Below are positions 8,837 to 18,960 of a DNA stretch of 64,000 nt, one piece after another (positions within the stretch are counted from its first letter, which is position 1; each line of letters begins with the position of its first letter). The stretch is taken from the NCBI RefSeq assembly GCF_027925305.1, contig NZ_BSDR01000001.1:4172501-4236500 (forward strand), written 5' to 3'. Made by a program: the position numbers and the translations under genes. The notes beneath the pieces are model-generated. The model did no database searches. It worked only from the letters and a program-made list of their open reading frames with translations, and was not told the DNA's origin. Source of the stretch: Desulforhabdus amnigena. Lineage in GTDB: Bacteria > Desulfobacterota > Syntrophobacteria > Syntrophobacterales > Syntrophobacteraceae.

Positions 8837-9574
8837 TTACGAAAGACTGAATTGATCTCCTAGGTAGGTCCTGCGAGCCAGATCGCTCTGGGCAATGCTC
8901 ACCGGATCGCCTGCTTCCAAAATTTTTCCCTGGTGCATTATGTAAGCCCAGTCACAAACCTTGAGGGTTTCACGAACATTGTGGTCTGAGATGAGAACGC
9001 CGATCCCTTTTGCCTTGAGAGATCGAATGAGTCCCTGGATCTCCAGGACGGCAATGGGATCTATTCCAGCAAAAGGTTCATCCAGAAGGATAAAGCTGGG
9101 CTGGGTCACAAGAGCTCTGCTGATTTCCACGCGACGCCTTTCCCCGCCCGACAGTCGGTCCCCCTTGTTTCCAGCAAGGTGAGCGATATTCAGATCTTCC
9201 AGCAGTTCCTTCATTCGAGCGGTTCGTTCTTCCCTGCTCATGGACAAGGTTTCCAAAATAGCCATGATGTTTTGTTCCACGGTCAATTTCCTGAAAATCG
9301 AGGCCTCCTGGGGTAAGTATGTGATTCCCTTTCGAGCCCGCAGGTACATGGGGATTTGAATGATGTTTTCACCGTTCAAAAACACCTCACCCGCGTCCGG
9401 CCGAATGATTCCCACCACGCTGTAAAACGTTGTGGACTTTCCTGCTCCGTTTGGGCCGAGCAACCCCACGATCTGGCCTGCACGCACTTCCAGGCTTACC
9501 CGATCGACTACGTATCTTCCCCCGTACTTCTTGACCAGATCCTGTACGATCAACTTTTTGGATGAATCCGGCAT
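8837..9574 (-). CDS. lptB: LPS export ABC transporter ATPase LptB
   Basis: The cytoplasmic ATPase that powers LPS extraction from the inner membrane with LptF/G and hands it to LptC and LptA. Walker A GPNGAGKST is at residues 40-48, the signature is LSGGERRRVEI, and Walker B is FILLDEPFAGID; the D-loop and switch His (SDHNVRE) are also present. The start ATG at 9574 has AAAGGA eight bases upstream and gives 245 residues, the family's usual size; an upstream in-frame start at 9631 would overlap lptA. lptF/G are not in the window. Confidence 0.95.
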   Translation of the reverse strand: MPDSSKKLIVQDLVKKYGGRYVVDRVSLEVRAGQIVGLLGPNGAGKSTTFYSVVGIIRPDAGEVFLNGENIIQIPMYLRARKGITYLPQEASIFRKLTVEQNIMAILETLSMSREERTARMKELLEDLNIAHLAGNKGDRLSGGERRRVEISRALVTQPSFILLDEPFAGIDPIAVLEIQGLIRSLKAKGIGVLISDHNVRETLKVCDWAYIMHQGKILEAGDPVSIAQSDLARRTYLGDQFSLS

Positions 9575-9578
9575 GGTC

Positions 9579-10154
9579 TCAGTCCTTTCGGGCGGGGTGG
9601 AGAACCGCCTGAACAGGAGTCTGTGCGCCACCTTCCACTACACTGCGGCCCTGAGCGATGTACAACGTGATGAGACGCCCCTGGACTTTGTCCGCACCCT
9701 GGGAAACAACGGGATTACCCATGAGAACGATCTTTTGTTCAACGTGGTAATATACCGCCTTGTCGGCAGTGGCGACCTTGTCTTGTTGGGATATTTTGAC
9801 ATCGCCCTCTATTTCGATGCGGTCTATTTTATCCATCATGCTGGACTGGGAATTTTTCTCCGTCCCCGTGGATGCGGCATAGACTTTCAGCGTTCTGCCC
9901 GTGATCGTCAAATCGTCTTGCTGCACCACCACATGCCCCTCAAAGAGGATGGTTTTCTCGTTCTGTTTGACTTCCATCCGATCACTGGCGATGTGCAGGG
10001 GAGAATCGCTTTTGAGGGCTTTTTCGCCGGGAATGGGGGAGACGGATTTTTTCTCTGCAGCGAACGAAACGTTGGGTATTGTATTCAACAGCAAGCAAAA
10101 GAGAAGCAGGACCAGAGGAACAAAATGCCTGGAATTCATATGGGATGATTGCAT
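9579..10154 (-). CDS. lptA: Periplasmic LPS transport protein LptA (OstA-like)
   Basis: A periplasmic beta-jellyroll protein that bridges LptC to the outer-membrane LptD complex. Residues 1-32 are a signal peptide with a Leu-rich core ending near NVSFA|AEK; the OstA-like repeat region (LHIASDRMEVKQNEKTILFEGHVVV) follows from about residue 52. I set the start at 10154 (AATGAGG upstream, 7 bases after the lptC stop); a longer frame to 10331 runs backwards into lptC. About 191 residues, normal for the family. Four bases separate it from lptB. Confidence 0.9.
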   Translation of the reverse strand: MQSSHMNSRHFVPLVLLLFCLLLNTIPNVSFAAEKKSVSPIPGEKALKSDSPLHIASDRMEVKQNEKTILFEGHVVVQQDDLTITGRTLKVYAASTGTEKNSQSSMMDKIDRIEIEGDVKISQQDKVATADKAVYYHVEQKIVLMGNPVVSQGADKVQGRLITLYIAQGRSVVEGGAQTPVQAVLHPARKD

Positions 10155-10161
10155 GGTGGCC

Positions 10162-10746
10162 TCATTGACTGGGTTGAGATTTGGGAGGAAGGAAAACCAC
10201 AGTCGCCCGGACCCCTCCCTCGATGATTCCCTCACGTTCCGGGATGTGGAACTGCCATCGTTTCCCTTGAAGATCCACGTCGGGTCCTGTGAGGTGAATG
10301 AGTGATTCCGACTGGATGGTCCTGGCTTCATGATTGTAGAAAGCCTTCTCTGTGGATAGAGTATACCCTTGAGGCAGCGTCGCTTCGACGGAATCCGTCA
10401 ATTCGATGTTCCGCGTCCCAGCAAACAAAATGCCCTTCTGACTTTTCAAATAAATCTCTTCTCCGCTCTTCAAAAAGAGAGTGAGTAGGACCGATGTGAG
10501 AAGCGTCTTTTGTTCATCCTGAAAATAATTTGCCTCGGATGCCTTGAGGGTCCAGATGCGATTGCCTTCCTGCATTTCCGTGTATTCCATGTCCGTAAGC
10601 TTCATTTCAGCTTCCGTCGGTTCGCTTTCCTCAACGACCCGCTGTTCTTTCATGGTTTTCCCTTTCCAGATTCCCACCATGAGCACCGACGTCAAACCCA
10701 ACGCCAGAGTCAGAACCAATCCCTGCAGTAATTTGCGAGAAGACAT
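10162..10746 (-). CDS. lptC: LPS export protein LptC
   Basis: An inner-membrane bitopic protein: one transmembrane helix at about residues 7-25 (LVLTLALGLTSVLMVGIW), then a periplasmic LptC/OstA-type domain. It takes LPS from the LptB2FG transporter and passes it to LptA. The start at 10746 (CAGG nine bases upstream) gives 194 residues, close to the family norm. ATGs at 10767 and 10860 are alternatives that would add hydrophilic residues before the helix. It is the first gene of the lptC-A-B-rpoN run; a ~430-bp gap with a dispersed repeat separates it from kdsC. Confidence 0.88.
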   Translation of the reverse strand: MSSRKLLQGLVLTLALGLTSVLMVGIWKGKTMKEQRVVEESEPTEAEMKLTDMEYTEMQEGNRIWTLKASEANYFQDEQKTLLTSVLLTLFLKSGEEIYLKSQKGILFAGTRNIELTDSVEATLPQGYTLSTEKAFYNHEARTIQSESLIHLTGPDVDLQGKRWQFHIPEREGIIEGGVRATVVFLPPKSQPSQ

Positions 10747-11175
10747 CACACTATACCTGCGCCTCATTGCCGACAGGATGCAGTCACCATGGAAAGATTG
10801 CCATCCGCCTGGCTTCCGCAAGTGGATAGCCTGGGACGCCTTCTCCGGGGACCACTTCATAAGAGAGGGTCGGCCAACTTAGAACCTATCCAGAAACCAC
10901 CTGTAGACTTTGCGACACCCCCCTTGGTCCCCCCTCGAGGGGGGAATTAAAGGGGGGTGTCCGCTGCCGAGGTAGGTTTTCGGATAGGCTCTTAACCACT
11001 TGCTTTTCTTTCAGTAATGAAGCTTGTGAAAGAAAATAAATTTATTTAATAAAATTAATTAATTACGATATCATTTTCTATTTAACATGCACTAGCTGTG
11101 CCTGTAAAGTGATATTCTATAATTTTTTTGATAGGAGCTTGAAAAAACGGGGAGAGGGGATGAAGGAAGTCGTTG
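10747..11175. other. Gene-free stretch between kdsC and lptC
   Basis: No gene is supported here. It holds copy 1 of the palindromic repeat (10879-10995) and then a very AT-rich tract (about 11010-11130, with stacked AATT motifs) that could contain the lptC promoter or the kdsC transcript end. No clear promoter or terminator could be picked by eye. Confidence 0.6.
10879..10995 (+). repeat. Palindromic MITE-like repeat, family A, copy 1
   Basis: The element begins AGAACCTATCCAGAAACC and ends with the near-complement GGTTTTCGGATAGGCTCT, so it has terminal inverted repeats of about 22 bp. The centre is itself palindromic: CCCCCCTCGAGGGGGG, flanked by ACACCCCCCTT and AAGGGGGGTGT. The whole could fold into one long hairpin. 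Other copies are at 37974, 38994 (opposite orientation) and 47193. It encodes nothing. Confidence 0.9.
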
Positions 11176-11721
11176 TCAGCTTTGGAAATAACGTTGCGTC
11201 ACTTTTTCCCACCGGCCCTGGACCTGTAAAATCAGCTCACAAACTTCTCTTCCCGCTCCAGATCCTCCCCTGGCTCGAGTCACATAATGAGCATACGGCA
11301 TTACGTGAGAGGTTGCATTGGATACAGCGACGGCGAACCCCACTCTTCGCATGACGGGGATGTCGATCAAGTCATCTCCCACATACCCTACTTCCTCGTC
11401 CTTCAGACCGGTTTCCGAAAGGATCTTCTCATAGGCTTCCACCTTGTAGTGGACTCCCTGGTAGACTTTTTTTATCCCCAGACCCTCCGCCCGGTTATCC
11501 ACCGCCCTGCAGTACCTGCCGGTCACCAGCGCCACATCGATTCCCGCCCGCTGCAGCAGCTTGATACCATGCCCGTCCTGCACATCGAAGGCTTTGATCT
11601 CCGACCCGTCATCGTGGTAGATGATGCGTCCATCGGTCAAAACGCCATCCACGTCGAAAATCACCAGTCGAACGGGTAGGATGCGCATTCGCAATTCGTG
11701 GCTTATTTCAGTAAAAGTCAT
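11176..11721 (-). CDS. kdsC: 3-deoxy-D-manno-octulosonate 8-phosphate phosphatase
   Basis: A HAD-superfamily phosphatase that removes phosphate from KDO-8-phosphate to give KDO for LPS inner core. The DxDGVLTDG nucleophile motif (FDVDGVLTDG) is near residue 25, TGR is motif II, and GDDLIDIPVM carries the Mg-binding aspartates. Like other KdsC it has no large cap domain. I chose the ATG at 11721 (GGTGG five bases upstream), giving 181 residues; the frame extends to 11787 without homology. It directly follows kdsA, the preceding pathway step. Confidence 0.93.
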   Translation of the reverse strand: MTFTEISHELRMRILPVRLVIFDVDGVLTDGRIIYHDDGSEIKAFDVQDGHGIKLLQRAGIDVALVTGRYCRAVDNRAEGLGIKKVYQGVHYKVEAYEKILSETGLKDEEVGYVGDDLIDIPVMRRVGFAVAVSNATSHVMPYAHYVTRARGGSGAGREVCELILQVQGRWEKVTQRYFQS

Positions 11722-11790
11722 TTTTTCCACCTGTCTCCGGGAAATGGTGTCTGGTACTGAGATCCTTCCATGGCCGTTCAAGCACAAGGT

Positions 11791-12612
11791 TCATTGGTCA
11801 TCCCGCACGGCATGATAGATTTTCAGAAGCTTTTCGAGCAGTGAAGGTACCTGGGAAAGCCTCAGAGAATTCGGTCCGTCGCAGAGGGCTTTGTCCGGGT
11901 CCTCATGCATCTCGAGGAATACCCCGTGGGCACCTGCTGCAACAGCCGCACAAGCCAGTGGGGCGACATATTCGCGCTGCCCGCCGGAACTCGAACCCTC
12001 TCCTCCAGGCAGTTGAACGCTGTGAGTGGCATCGAAAACGACGGGGTAGCCAAAATCGGTCATGATGGGGATGGATCGCATGTCCACCACCAGGTTATTG
12101 TACCCGTACTGACTTCCTCGTTCGGTGAGAAGGATCTTTTCATTGCCGGTCTGTCGAACTTTCTCTATCACCTGGGTCATATCCCAGGGAGCGAGAAATT
12201 GAGACTTCTTGATATTGACCGGTTTTCCCGTTTCTCCCGCTGCTCGCAAAAGGTCTGTCTGCCGTGCCAAAAAAGCCGGAATCTGAAGAATGTCCACGAT
12301 ATTCCCTGCCTGAGCGGCTTCCGGTACACTGTGGATATCCGTCAAAACGGGAACTCCGAGCTCCTCTCTTACACGGGCCAGGATAGAAAGGCCCTCTTTG
12401 AGTCCCGGTCCGCGATACGATTGCAGGGAGGTACGGTTGGCCTTATCGTAGGAGCTCTTGAAGACATAAGGGATTCCAAGATCTTCGCATGTTGCCTTCA
12501 GGAAAGCTGCGATTCTCAGCACCAGTGCTTCGTTTTCAATGACGCAGGGGCCACCGATGACAAAAAAGCGACTCTTCCCTATTTGTTGTCCCAACACTTC
12601 AAATTTTGCCAC
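11791..12612 (-). CDS. kdsA: 3-deoxy-8-phosphooctulonate synthase (KDO-8-P synthase)
   Basis: A 273-residue DAHP-synthase-type TIM barrel that condenses PEP with arabinose-5-phosphate to KDO-8-phosphate. Diagnostic segments are GGPCVIEN near the start, KSSYDKANRTS (substrate lysines), and FDATHSVQLPGG late in the barrel. The start is GTG at 12612 with AGGAG seven bases upstream. KdsA exists as metal-dependent and metal-independent forms; I did not decide between them. It lies 18 bases after pyrG and upstream of kdsC, so CTP synthesis (needed for CMP-KDO) and KDO synthesis are co-transcribed. Confidence 0.95.
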   Translation of the reverse strand: MAKFEVLGQQIGKSRFFVIGGPCVIENEALVLRIAAFLKATCEDLGIPYVFKSSYDKANRTSLQSYRGPGLKEGLSILARVREELGVPVLTDIHSVPEAAQAGNIVDILQIPAFLARQTDLLRAAGETGKPVNIKKSQFLAPWDMTQVIEKVRQTGNEKILLTERGSQYGYNNLVVDMRSIPIMTDFGYPVVFDATHSVQLPGGEGSSSGGQREYVAPLACAAVAAGAHGVFLEMHEDPDKALCDGPNSLRLSQVPSLLEKLLKIYHAVRDDQ

Positions 12613-12630
12613 GCATGTGCTCCTGAAATT

Positions 12631-14346
<1,716 letters not shown>

Positions 14347-14375
14347 TCAGGTGTGCCTCACCCAAGGCCGGTAGG

Positions 14376-14403
14376 AGTATAGCAAAAGACAAACCAAAGT
14401 CAA
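14376..14403 (-). promoter_or_regulatory. Sigma-70 promoter for pyrG-kdsA-kdsC
   Basis: On the minus strand TTGACT (14403-14398) is followed after 16 bases by TATACT (14381-14376). Each hexamer has one mismatch to consensus. The predicted start would leave a leader of roughly 65 bases before the pyrG TTG codon. Confidence 0.7.
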
Positions 14404-15015
14404 TGTCGGCGCCAGAGAAGACAAAGAAAATCGGACTTGAATGATGAATTATTGCAACAGGATATGAATTGTGAGCAGAAAATGCCATGGCCTTGTTCGT
14501 TTGGGAATTTCTTCATATGCATTTCGATGGCCCATGGGCAATCAAAGAAATCCGGCAAGTCAAAATGGGTTCTTAGAGAAGATGGTTTCTGTCTCTTGTG
14601 AAAATGAGCTTCCGCAGCTGTGCATATATGCCGACGACCGGTTAAAAAATGTTGTATTTAGTAGAGCTTGGCTTTAGAATACGCCACATTGCTGGAGTGA
14701 CCAGACGCAGTTTCGGTGGATGAGACAGGGATGAACTGCTTTTCTTAAAGAGATAGCTATAGAGAGACCGACCGTAAGGAATATCTAATTCATTGAAAAT
14801 AGGACCATTCCAGGTAGATCGGCCCTGTGCCTTTAATGTGGCCGACAGCCTGGTTCTCAATGCCTTTTTGAACGACTTGCAGTCAGAATGAATCTCGAGC
14901 GATGAAGGGGGCTAATTTTATTTGCAAGGAAAGGGGGTGGGAAGTCAGGGGCTCGTATAATTCGGTGTAATTCATTTTTCAGTTTTAAATTCAGTAATTA
15001 TGAGGAGGAAAGATC
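14404..15015. other. Intergenic region between divergent pyrG and HU gene
   Basis: About 600 bases with only short, non-conserved open frames on both strands; none carries a recognisable motif or convincing ribosome site. A TATAAT hexamer at 14956-14961, about 55 bases before the HU start, could be a -10 box, but no matching -35 is visible. Nothing else was recognised. Confidence 0.5.
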
Positions 15016-15288
15016 ATGACTAAAGCTGAATTGGTATCGAAGGTGGCTGGGGATGGCGGAATCACCAAGGCACAGGCGGAGAAGGCTGTGGATGCTATGG
15101 TTGCCGCCATCGCGGATGCCCTGTCGGGTGGGGACAAGGTGACTTTGGTGGGGTTTGGAACCTTCAGCGTTGGGGAACGGTCTGCACGTGAAGGAAGGAA
15201 TCCCAGGACCGGGGAAAAGATCAGCATTCCAGCGTCCAAGGTTGTGAAGTTCAAACCGGGCAAGAGCTTGAGCGAAAAAGTAAAATAA
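15016..15288 (+). CDS. HU-family DNA-binding protein
   Basis: A 90-residue HU/IHF-fold histone-like protein that bends and compacts DNA as a dimer. It opens [20 protein letters not shown] and carries the beta-arm segment [21 protein letters not shown] followed by the usual [15 protein letters not shown] end. The length is exactly the family's. The NPRTG arm favours HU over a specific IHF subunit. GAGGAGGAAAGATC precedes the ATG. It stands alone upstream of the TCA cluster, separated by 320 bases. Confidence 0.95.
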   Translation: MTKAELVSKVAGDGGITKAQAEKAVDAMVAAIADALSGGDKVTLVGFGTFSVGERSAREGRNPRTGEKISIPASKVVKFKPGKSLSEKVK

Positions 15289-15608
15289 AGTCTCCCCGCC
15301 CAACAAGGCAGGACGTTGTTCGTCGATACCGGAATTAGTAATGATTGGGGCGGAGAGTGCTTTTCGGCGAGGGATGCCGATTCGGGGGCATGAGTTCCGC
15401 CCCGATCACCTTTTCAATTGAAATGAAATCCCCCTATGCATCCTTGCAACCCTTTTCTTGAATTTTGAGGGGAATTCCAAATATCCAGTGACCTGCCTGT
15501 CTTCCGCAAGGTCTTTCTTCGAGGCCCATTCCACTCTGCACTTTTGTCATTCCCCTATTCTTTTCGGCCGATTCGTTTCTTTACGGCTTTAGCTTTAAGG
15601 AGGGAAAA
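15289..15608. other. Leader region between the HU gene and aconitase
   Basis: No gene. GATTGGGGCGGA (15343-15354) and TCCGCCCCGATC (15396-15407) can pair as a 12-bp stem with one wobble around a 41-base loop, followed by ACCTTTTC; this could be the HU terminator or a structured leader. A perfect TTTCAATTGAAA palindrome follows at about 15412-15423. No known riboswitch class was recognised. Confidence 0.4.
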
Positions 15609-17561
15609 GTGGCGAAGAATCTTGTTCAAAAGATCCTTGATGCACATTTATTGGAAGGGCGGTTGATCCCAGGCGAAGAAATCGCCGTCAAGATCGACCA
15701 CGTTCTCTTGCAGGATGCCACGGGTACCATGGCCATGTTGGAGTTCGAGGCCCTCGGAATCGAAGCCGTAAAGGCCGAAGTTGCGGTGCAGTACGTGGAT
15801 CACAACATCCTGCAAACGGATAACAAAAATGCCGACGACCACAAATATCTTCAGACGGCCGCTGCTCACTATGGACTTTATTATAGCCCTCCCGGAAACG
15901 GTGTGTCCCACCAGGTGCACATGGAGCATTTTGGAGTTCCCGGGAAAACCATGCTCGGAGCCGACAGCCACACGCCGGGCGCCGCAGGTGTCTCCATGCT
16001 GGGGATTGGAGCCGGCGGTCTGGATGTGGCCATGGCCATGGCCGGATTCCCTTATTATCTGCCTTGCCCGAGAGTCCTGGGAGTCGAACTTACGGGGGCT
16101 CTGCCCGATTGGGTAAGTGCAAAGGACGTTATCCTCGAAATGCTGAGGCGTTATAACGTTAAGGGATGTGTGGGGAAAATCATCGAATATTACGGGCCGG
16201 GGGTAAAGAGCCTTTCGGCTACCGACCGCGAAACCATCGGCAACATGGGAACGGAACTGGGGGCGACCACCTCCATTTTCCCATCGGATGAGAACACCCG
16301 TGCCTATCTGGAAGCACAGGGGCGCGGGGAGTGCTGGGTGGAGCTGAGCGCCGACGAAGGGGCGGAGTACGACGAATACGACGCCATCGACCTCTCGTCT
16401 CTCGAACCTCTTATCGCCTGTCCTTCTTCTCCTGGAAATGTGGTCCCTGTCAGGGAAGTTGCCGGAATCAAAGTCGATCAGGTGATTGTCGGCAGCAGTG
16501 TGAACTCTTCCTTTCGGGATCTCATGGTAGTGGCAAAAATTGTCGAAGGGCGCCATGCTCACCCCTATACTTCTTTTCATGTGAACCCCGGAAGCCGCCA
16601 AGTTTTGGAAAACGTGGCGATTGAAGGGGGAGTCATGTCCTTTCTCATGGCGGGAGCTCGAATCCATGAACCGGGATGCTTGGGGTGCATCGGCATGGGG
16701 CAGGCTCCGGGCACAGGTGAAGTGAGCCTGCGTACGATGCCGAGAAATTTTCCCGGACGTTCCGGAACCAGGGACGATCAGGTATATCTTTGTTCTCCGG
16801 AAACCATAGCCGCTGCCGCACTGAGAGGCGTCATCACCGATCCCCGGGATCTGGGAAGCGAGATGGAATATCCCCGCATCAAGGATCCGGAGAAATACCA
16901 TGTCGACATATCTTCTATCATCGCTCCATCCGAAGAATTGAGGAGCGTCGAAGTCATCCGGGGCCCCAATATCAAGCCGCTGCCTGAGATGGATCCTCTC
17001 CCCGGGACCCTCACGGCGGAAGTGGTGTTGAAAGTGGGAGACAATATCTCCACCGACACCATCATGCCCGCAGGAAACCAGGTTCTGCCCTTGCGGTCCA
17101 ACATCGAGGCCATCAGCAAATTTGTATATTCCCAGATCGATCCGGATTTTTACAAGGAATGCCTGGCCAAAGGATCGGTGGTTGTCATTGGAGGAGAGAA
17201 TTACGGGCAGGGGTCCAGTCGCGAACATGCCGCCCTGGCTCCCCGTTTTCTCGGAGTCCGTGCGAAGATCACTCGAAGCTTTGCGCGAATTCACAAAGCC
17301 AATCTCTGTAATTTCGGGATACTTCCTCTCACTTTTAAGAACCCTTCCGACTATGACCTTTTTAAAAAGGGATCAAAGGTAGCTTTTCCCGCGGTAAGAA
17401 CGCATATTGAAAAGGGAGACGTGGAAATTCCTGTGGAAGTGGATGGTCGGAGGATTGTTACCTTTCTGAAAGTTTCGGAACGCCAGCGCAAGCACTTGCT
17501 GGCCGGCGGCGCTTTGAACTTCGTGAGGCAACATCCCCATGCCGAGGGTCGACCATCATAA
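15609..17561 (+). CDS. Aconitate hydratase
   Basis: A 650-residue [4Fe-4S] hydro-lyase that interconverts citrate and isocitrate. The large N-terminal domains carry GADSHTPGAAGVSMLGIGAGG and the cluster cysteines in CLGCIGMGQAPG (near residue 360); a further candidate is in the LIACPSSPGN segment. The C-terminal swivel domain has GENYGQGSSREHAAL with the catalytic serine. It is shorter than E. coli AcnA or AcnB and resembles the compact aconitase group of anaerobes and mitochondria; homoaconitase/isopropylmalate isomerase is less likely because both domains are fused and the partner is citrate synthase. GTG start after AAGGAGGGAAAA. Citrate synthase follows. Confidence 0.92.
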   Translation: MAKNLVQKILDAHLLEGRLIPGEEIAVKIDHVLLQDATGTMAMLEFEALGIEAVKAEVAVQYVDHNILQTDNKNADDHKYLQTAAAHYGLYYSPPGNGVSHQVHMEHFGVPGKTMLGADSHTPGAAGVSMLGIGAGGLDVAMAMAGFPYYLPCPRVLGVELTGALPDWVSAKDVILEMLRRYNVKGCVGKIIEYYGPGVKSLSATDRETIGNMGTELGATTSIFPSDENTRAYLEAQGRGECWVELSADEGAEYDEYDAIDLSSLEPLIACPSSPGNVVPVREVAGIKVDQVIVGSSVNSSFRDLMVVAKIVEGRHAHPYTSFHVNPGSRQVLENVAIEGGVMSFLMAGARIHEPGCLGCIGMGQAPGTGEVSLRTMPRNFPGRSGTRDDQVYLCSPETIAAAALRGVITDPRDLGSEMEYPRIKDPEKYHVDISSIIAPSEELRSVEVIRGPNIKPLPEMDPLPGTLTAEVVLKVGDNISTDTIMPAGNQVLPLRSNIEAISKFVYSQIDPDFYKECLAKGSVVVIGGENYGQGSSREHAALAPRFLGVRAKITRSFARIHKANLCNFGILPLTFKNPSDYDLFKKGSKVAFPAVRTHIEKGDVEIPVEVDGRRIVTFLKVSERQRKHLLAGGALNFVRQHPHAEGRPS

Positions 17562-17604
17562 GAGAGTACAAAATGTGAAACTGAATTCATCTGGGAGGCG
17601 AAAT

Positions 17605-18795
17605 ATGGCTGAGGAAGTTCGTGTCAAGAATATTGGTTTGAGAGGGGTCACCGTAGCCGATACGAAAATCAGCTACATCGATGGAGAACACGGCATTTTG
17701 ATCTATCGTGGATTTCGTATAGAGGAACTGGCCGAGCGATCCACATTCCCGGAGACCGCTTATCTTCTTTTGAATGGGGCCTTGCCGAACAAGCAACAGC
17801 TCGTTCAATTCGAGCAGGAGCTTGTGGAAGGAAGGCAGTTGCCGGCTTACCTGTACGATGTCTTCAAAAAACTCCCCAGGAGTTCGGATCCCATGGACGT
17901 GCTCCAGGCAGCCGTGCCTCTTCTGGCGGTGAATGATCCCGATCTCAACGATGAATCCCGCGAAGCCAACGTACGAAAGGCCATGCGCCTCATAGCCCGT
18001 TTCCCCGTTGTGGTTGCTGCCTGGCACAGGATACGCCATGGGCTGGAACCACTCCCTTCGGACGATTCCCTCTCCCATGCCGCCAATTTCCTGTGGCAGC
18101 TCACAGGCCAAAAGCCGGATGCAGAGACAGCGCGTGATTTTGACATTTGTCTCATATTGCATGCCGATCACACTTTCAATGCTTCGACCTTTGCCTGCCG
18201 TGAAGTGGTTTCCACCCAGGCGCACATGTATGCCGGGGTAGCTGCCGGCGTGGGCGCTCTTTCCGGAAGCCTGCATGGAGGAGCCAACGCGCGGGTGATG
18301 GAAATGCTTCAGCAGGTGGAGTCGGAAGTCAAAGCGGTGGACGAAGTCGGTGCATGGGTCAGGGATCGTATCGACCGGGGCGAAAAGATCATGGGAATGG
18401 GGCATGCCGTCTATAAGACCTTCGATCCCCGGTCCAAAATTCTCAAAGAGATGTCGTTGCGGTTGGGAAAGAAAACGGGTCGTGAAAACTGGTACCGGTT
18501 GCTCACCAGGATCGAGGAGGAAGGGATCAGGGAATTCGAAAAGAGGGGCAAAATGGGCATCAAGATCAACGTCGACTTTTACAGCGGCTCCGTTTACGCC
18601 ATGATGGGCATTCCTGTCGACATCATGACACCCGTGTTTGCCATTTCGAGAATTTCCGGATGGTGCTCCCATATTATCGAAGAAAAATTCGGTGAAGCGC
18701 AGGGTAAACCCGCCCTCTACAGGCCGAAGGCGGAATATGTGGGAGACTACTGCGGTCCCATCGGGTGTGAGTTCAAACCCCTCACGGAAAGATGA
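17605..18795 (+). CDS. gltA: Citrate synthase (Si type)
   Basis: A 396-residue enzyme that condenses acetyl-CoA with oxaloacetate. The active-site segments are visible: ADHTFNASTFA, SLHGGANARVMEML (catalytic His), GMGHAVYKTFDPR (His and Arg), and FYSGSVYAMMGIP with the catalytic-region Asp just before it (NVDFYSG). The start at 17605 has GGGAGGCGAAAT upstream; a longer frame overlaps the aconitase stop. A 2-methylcitrate synthase cannot be excluded by sequence alone, but aconitase and sdh neighbours favour the TCA role. It is Si-type, unrelated to the Re-citrate synthase found in some anaerobes. Confidence 0.93.
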   Translation: MAEEVRVKNIGLRGVTVADTKISYIDGEHGILIYRGFRIEELAERSTFPETAYLLLNGALPNKQQLVQFEQELVEGRQLPAYLYDVFKKLPRSSDPMDVLQAAVPLLAVNDPDLNDESREANVRKAMRLIARFPVVVAAWHRIRHGLEPLPSDDSLSHAANFLWQLTGQKPDAETARDFDICLILHADHTFNASTFACREVVSTQAHMYAGVAAGVGALSGSLHGGANARVMEMLQQVESEVKAVDEVGAWVRDRIDRGEKIMGMGHAVYKTFDPRSKILKEMSLRLGKKTGRENWYRLLTRIEEEGIREFEKRGKMGIKINVDFYSGSVYAMMGIPVDIMTPVFAISRISGWCSHIIEEKFGEAQGKPALYRPKAEYVGDYCGPIGCEFKPLTER

Positions 18796-18807
18796 TTCGG
18801 CTGTTGA

Positions 18808-18938
18808 ACGGAGCGGTCACAAAGAAAAATGAAAAGACGGCAAAGAGATGCAAGGCAACAGGGAAAGCGGGAAACGCTCTTGAAAAGCGATGTTACTATG
18901 AGCCACGCACTATGAGCCATGAGCTATAAACCATGAGC
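18808..18938 (+). repeat. Intergenic repeat family B, copy 1
   Basis: A segment of about 130 bases in the gltA-sdhA gap is closely similar to the reverse complement of 35473-35585. Shared blocks include AAAAATGAAAA, GGCAAAGAGATGCAA, GGAAAGCGGGAAACGCTCTT, GCGATGTTA and a tail of repeated CATGAGC/TATGAGC motifs. This copy has a longer tail (three near-repeats of TATGAGCCAT). It ends just before the sdhA ribosome site, so it forms part of the sdhA leader. Confidence 0.85.
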
Positions 18939-18960
18939 TTTCAAAAGAAAGGAGGAGCGA

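Noticed and set aside
10879-10995. CRISPR repeat
   Set aside because: Copies are single, 1-27 kb apart and hairpin-like; there is no repeat-spacer array or cas gene.
14471-14860. Short open frames in the pyrG-HU gap on both strands
   Set aside because: No ribosome site, motif or homology recognised; kept as intergenic.
15648-17294. Minus-strand open frame of 548 codons
   Set aside because: Antisense to aconitase; composition is a reflection of its codon bias.
17587-18672. Minus-strand open frame of 361 codons
   Set aside because: Antisense to citrate synthase, no family resemblance.
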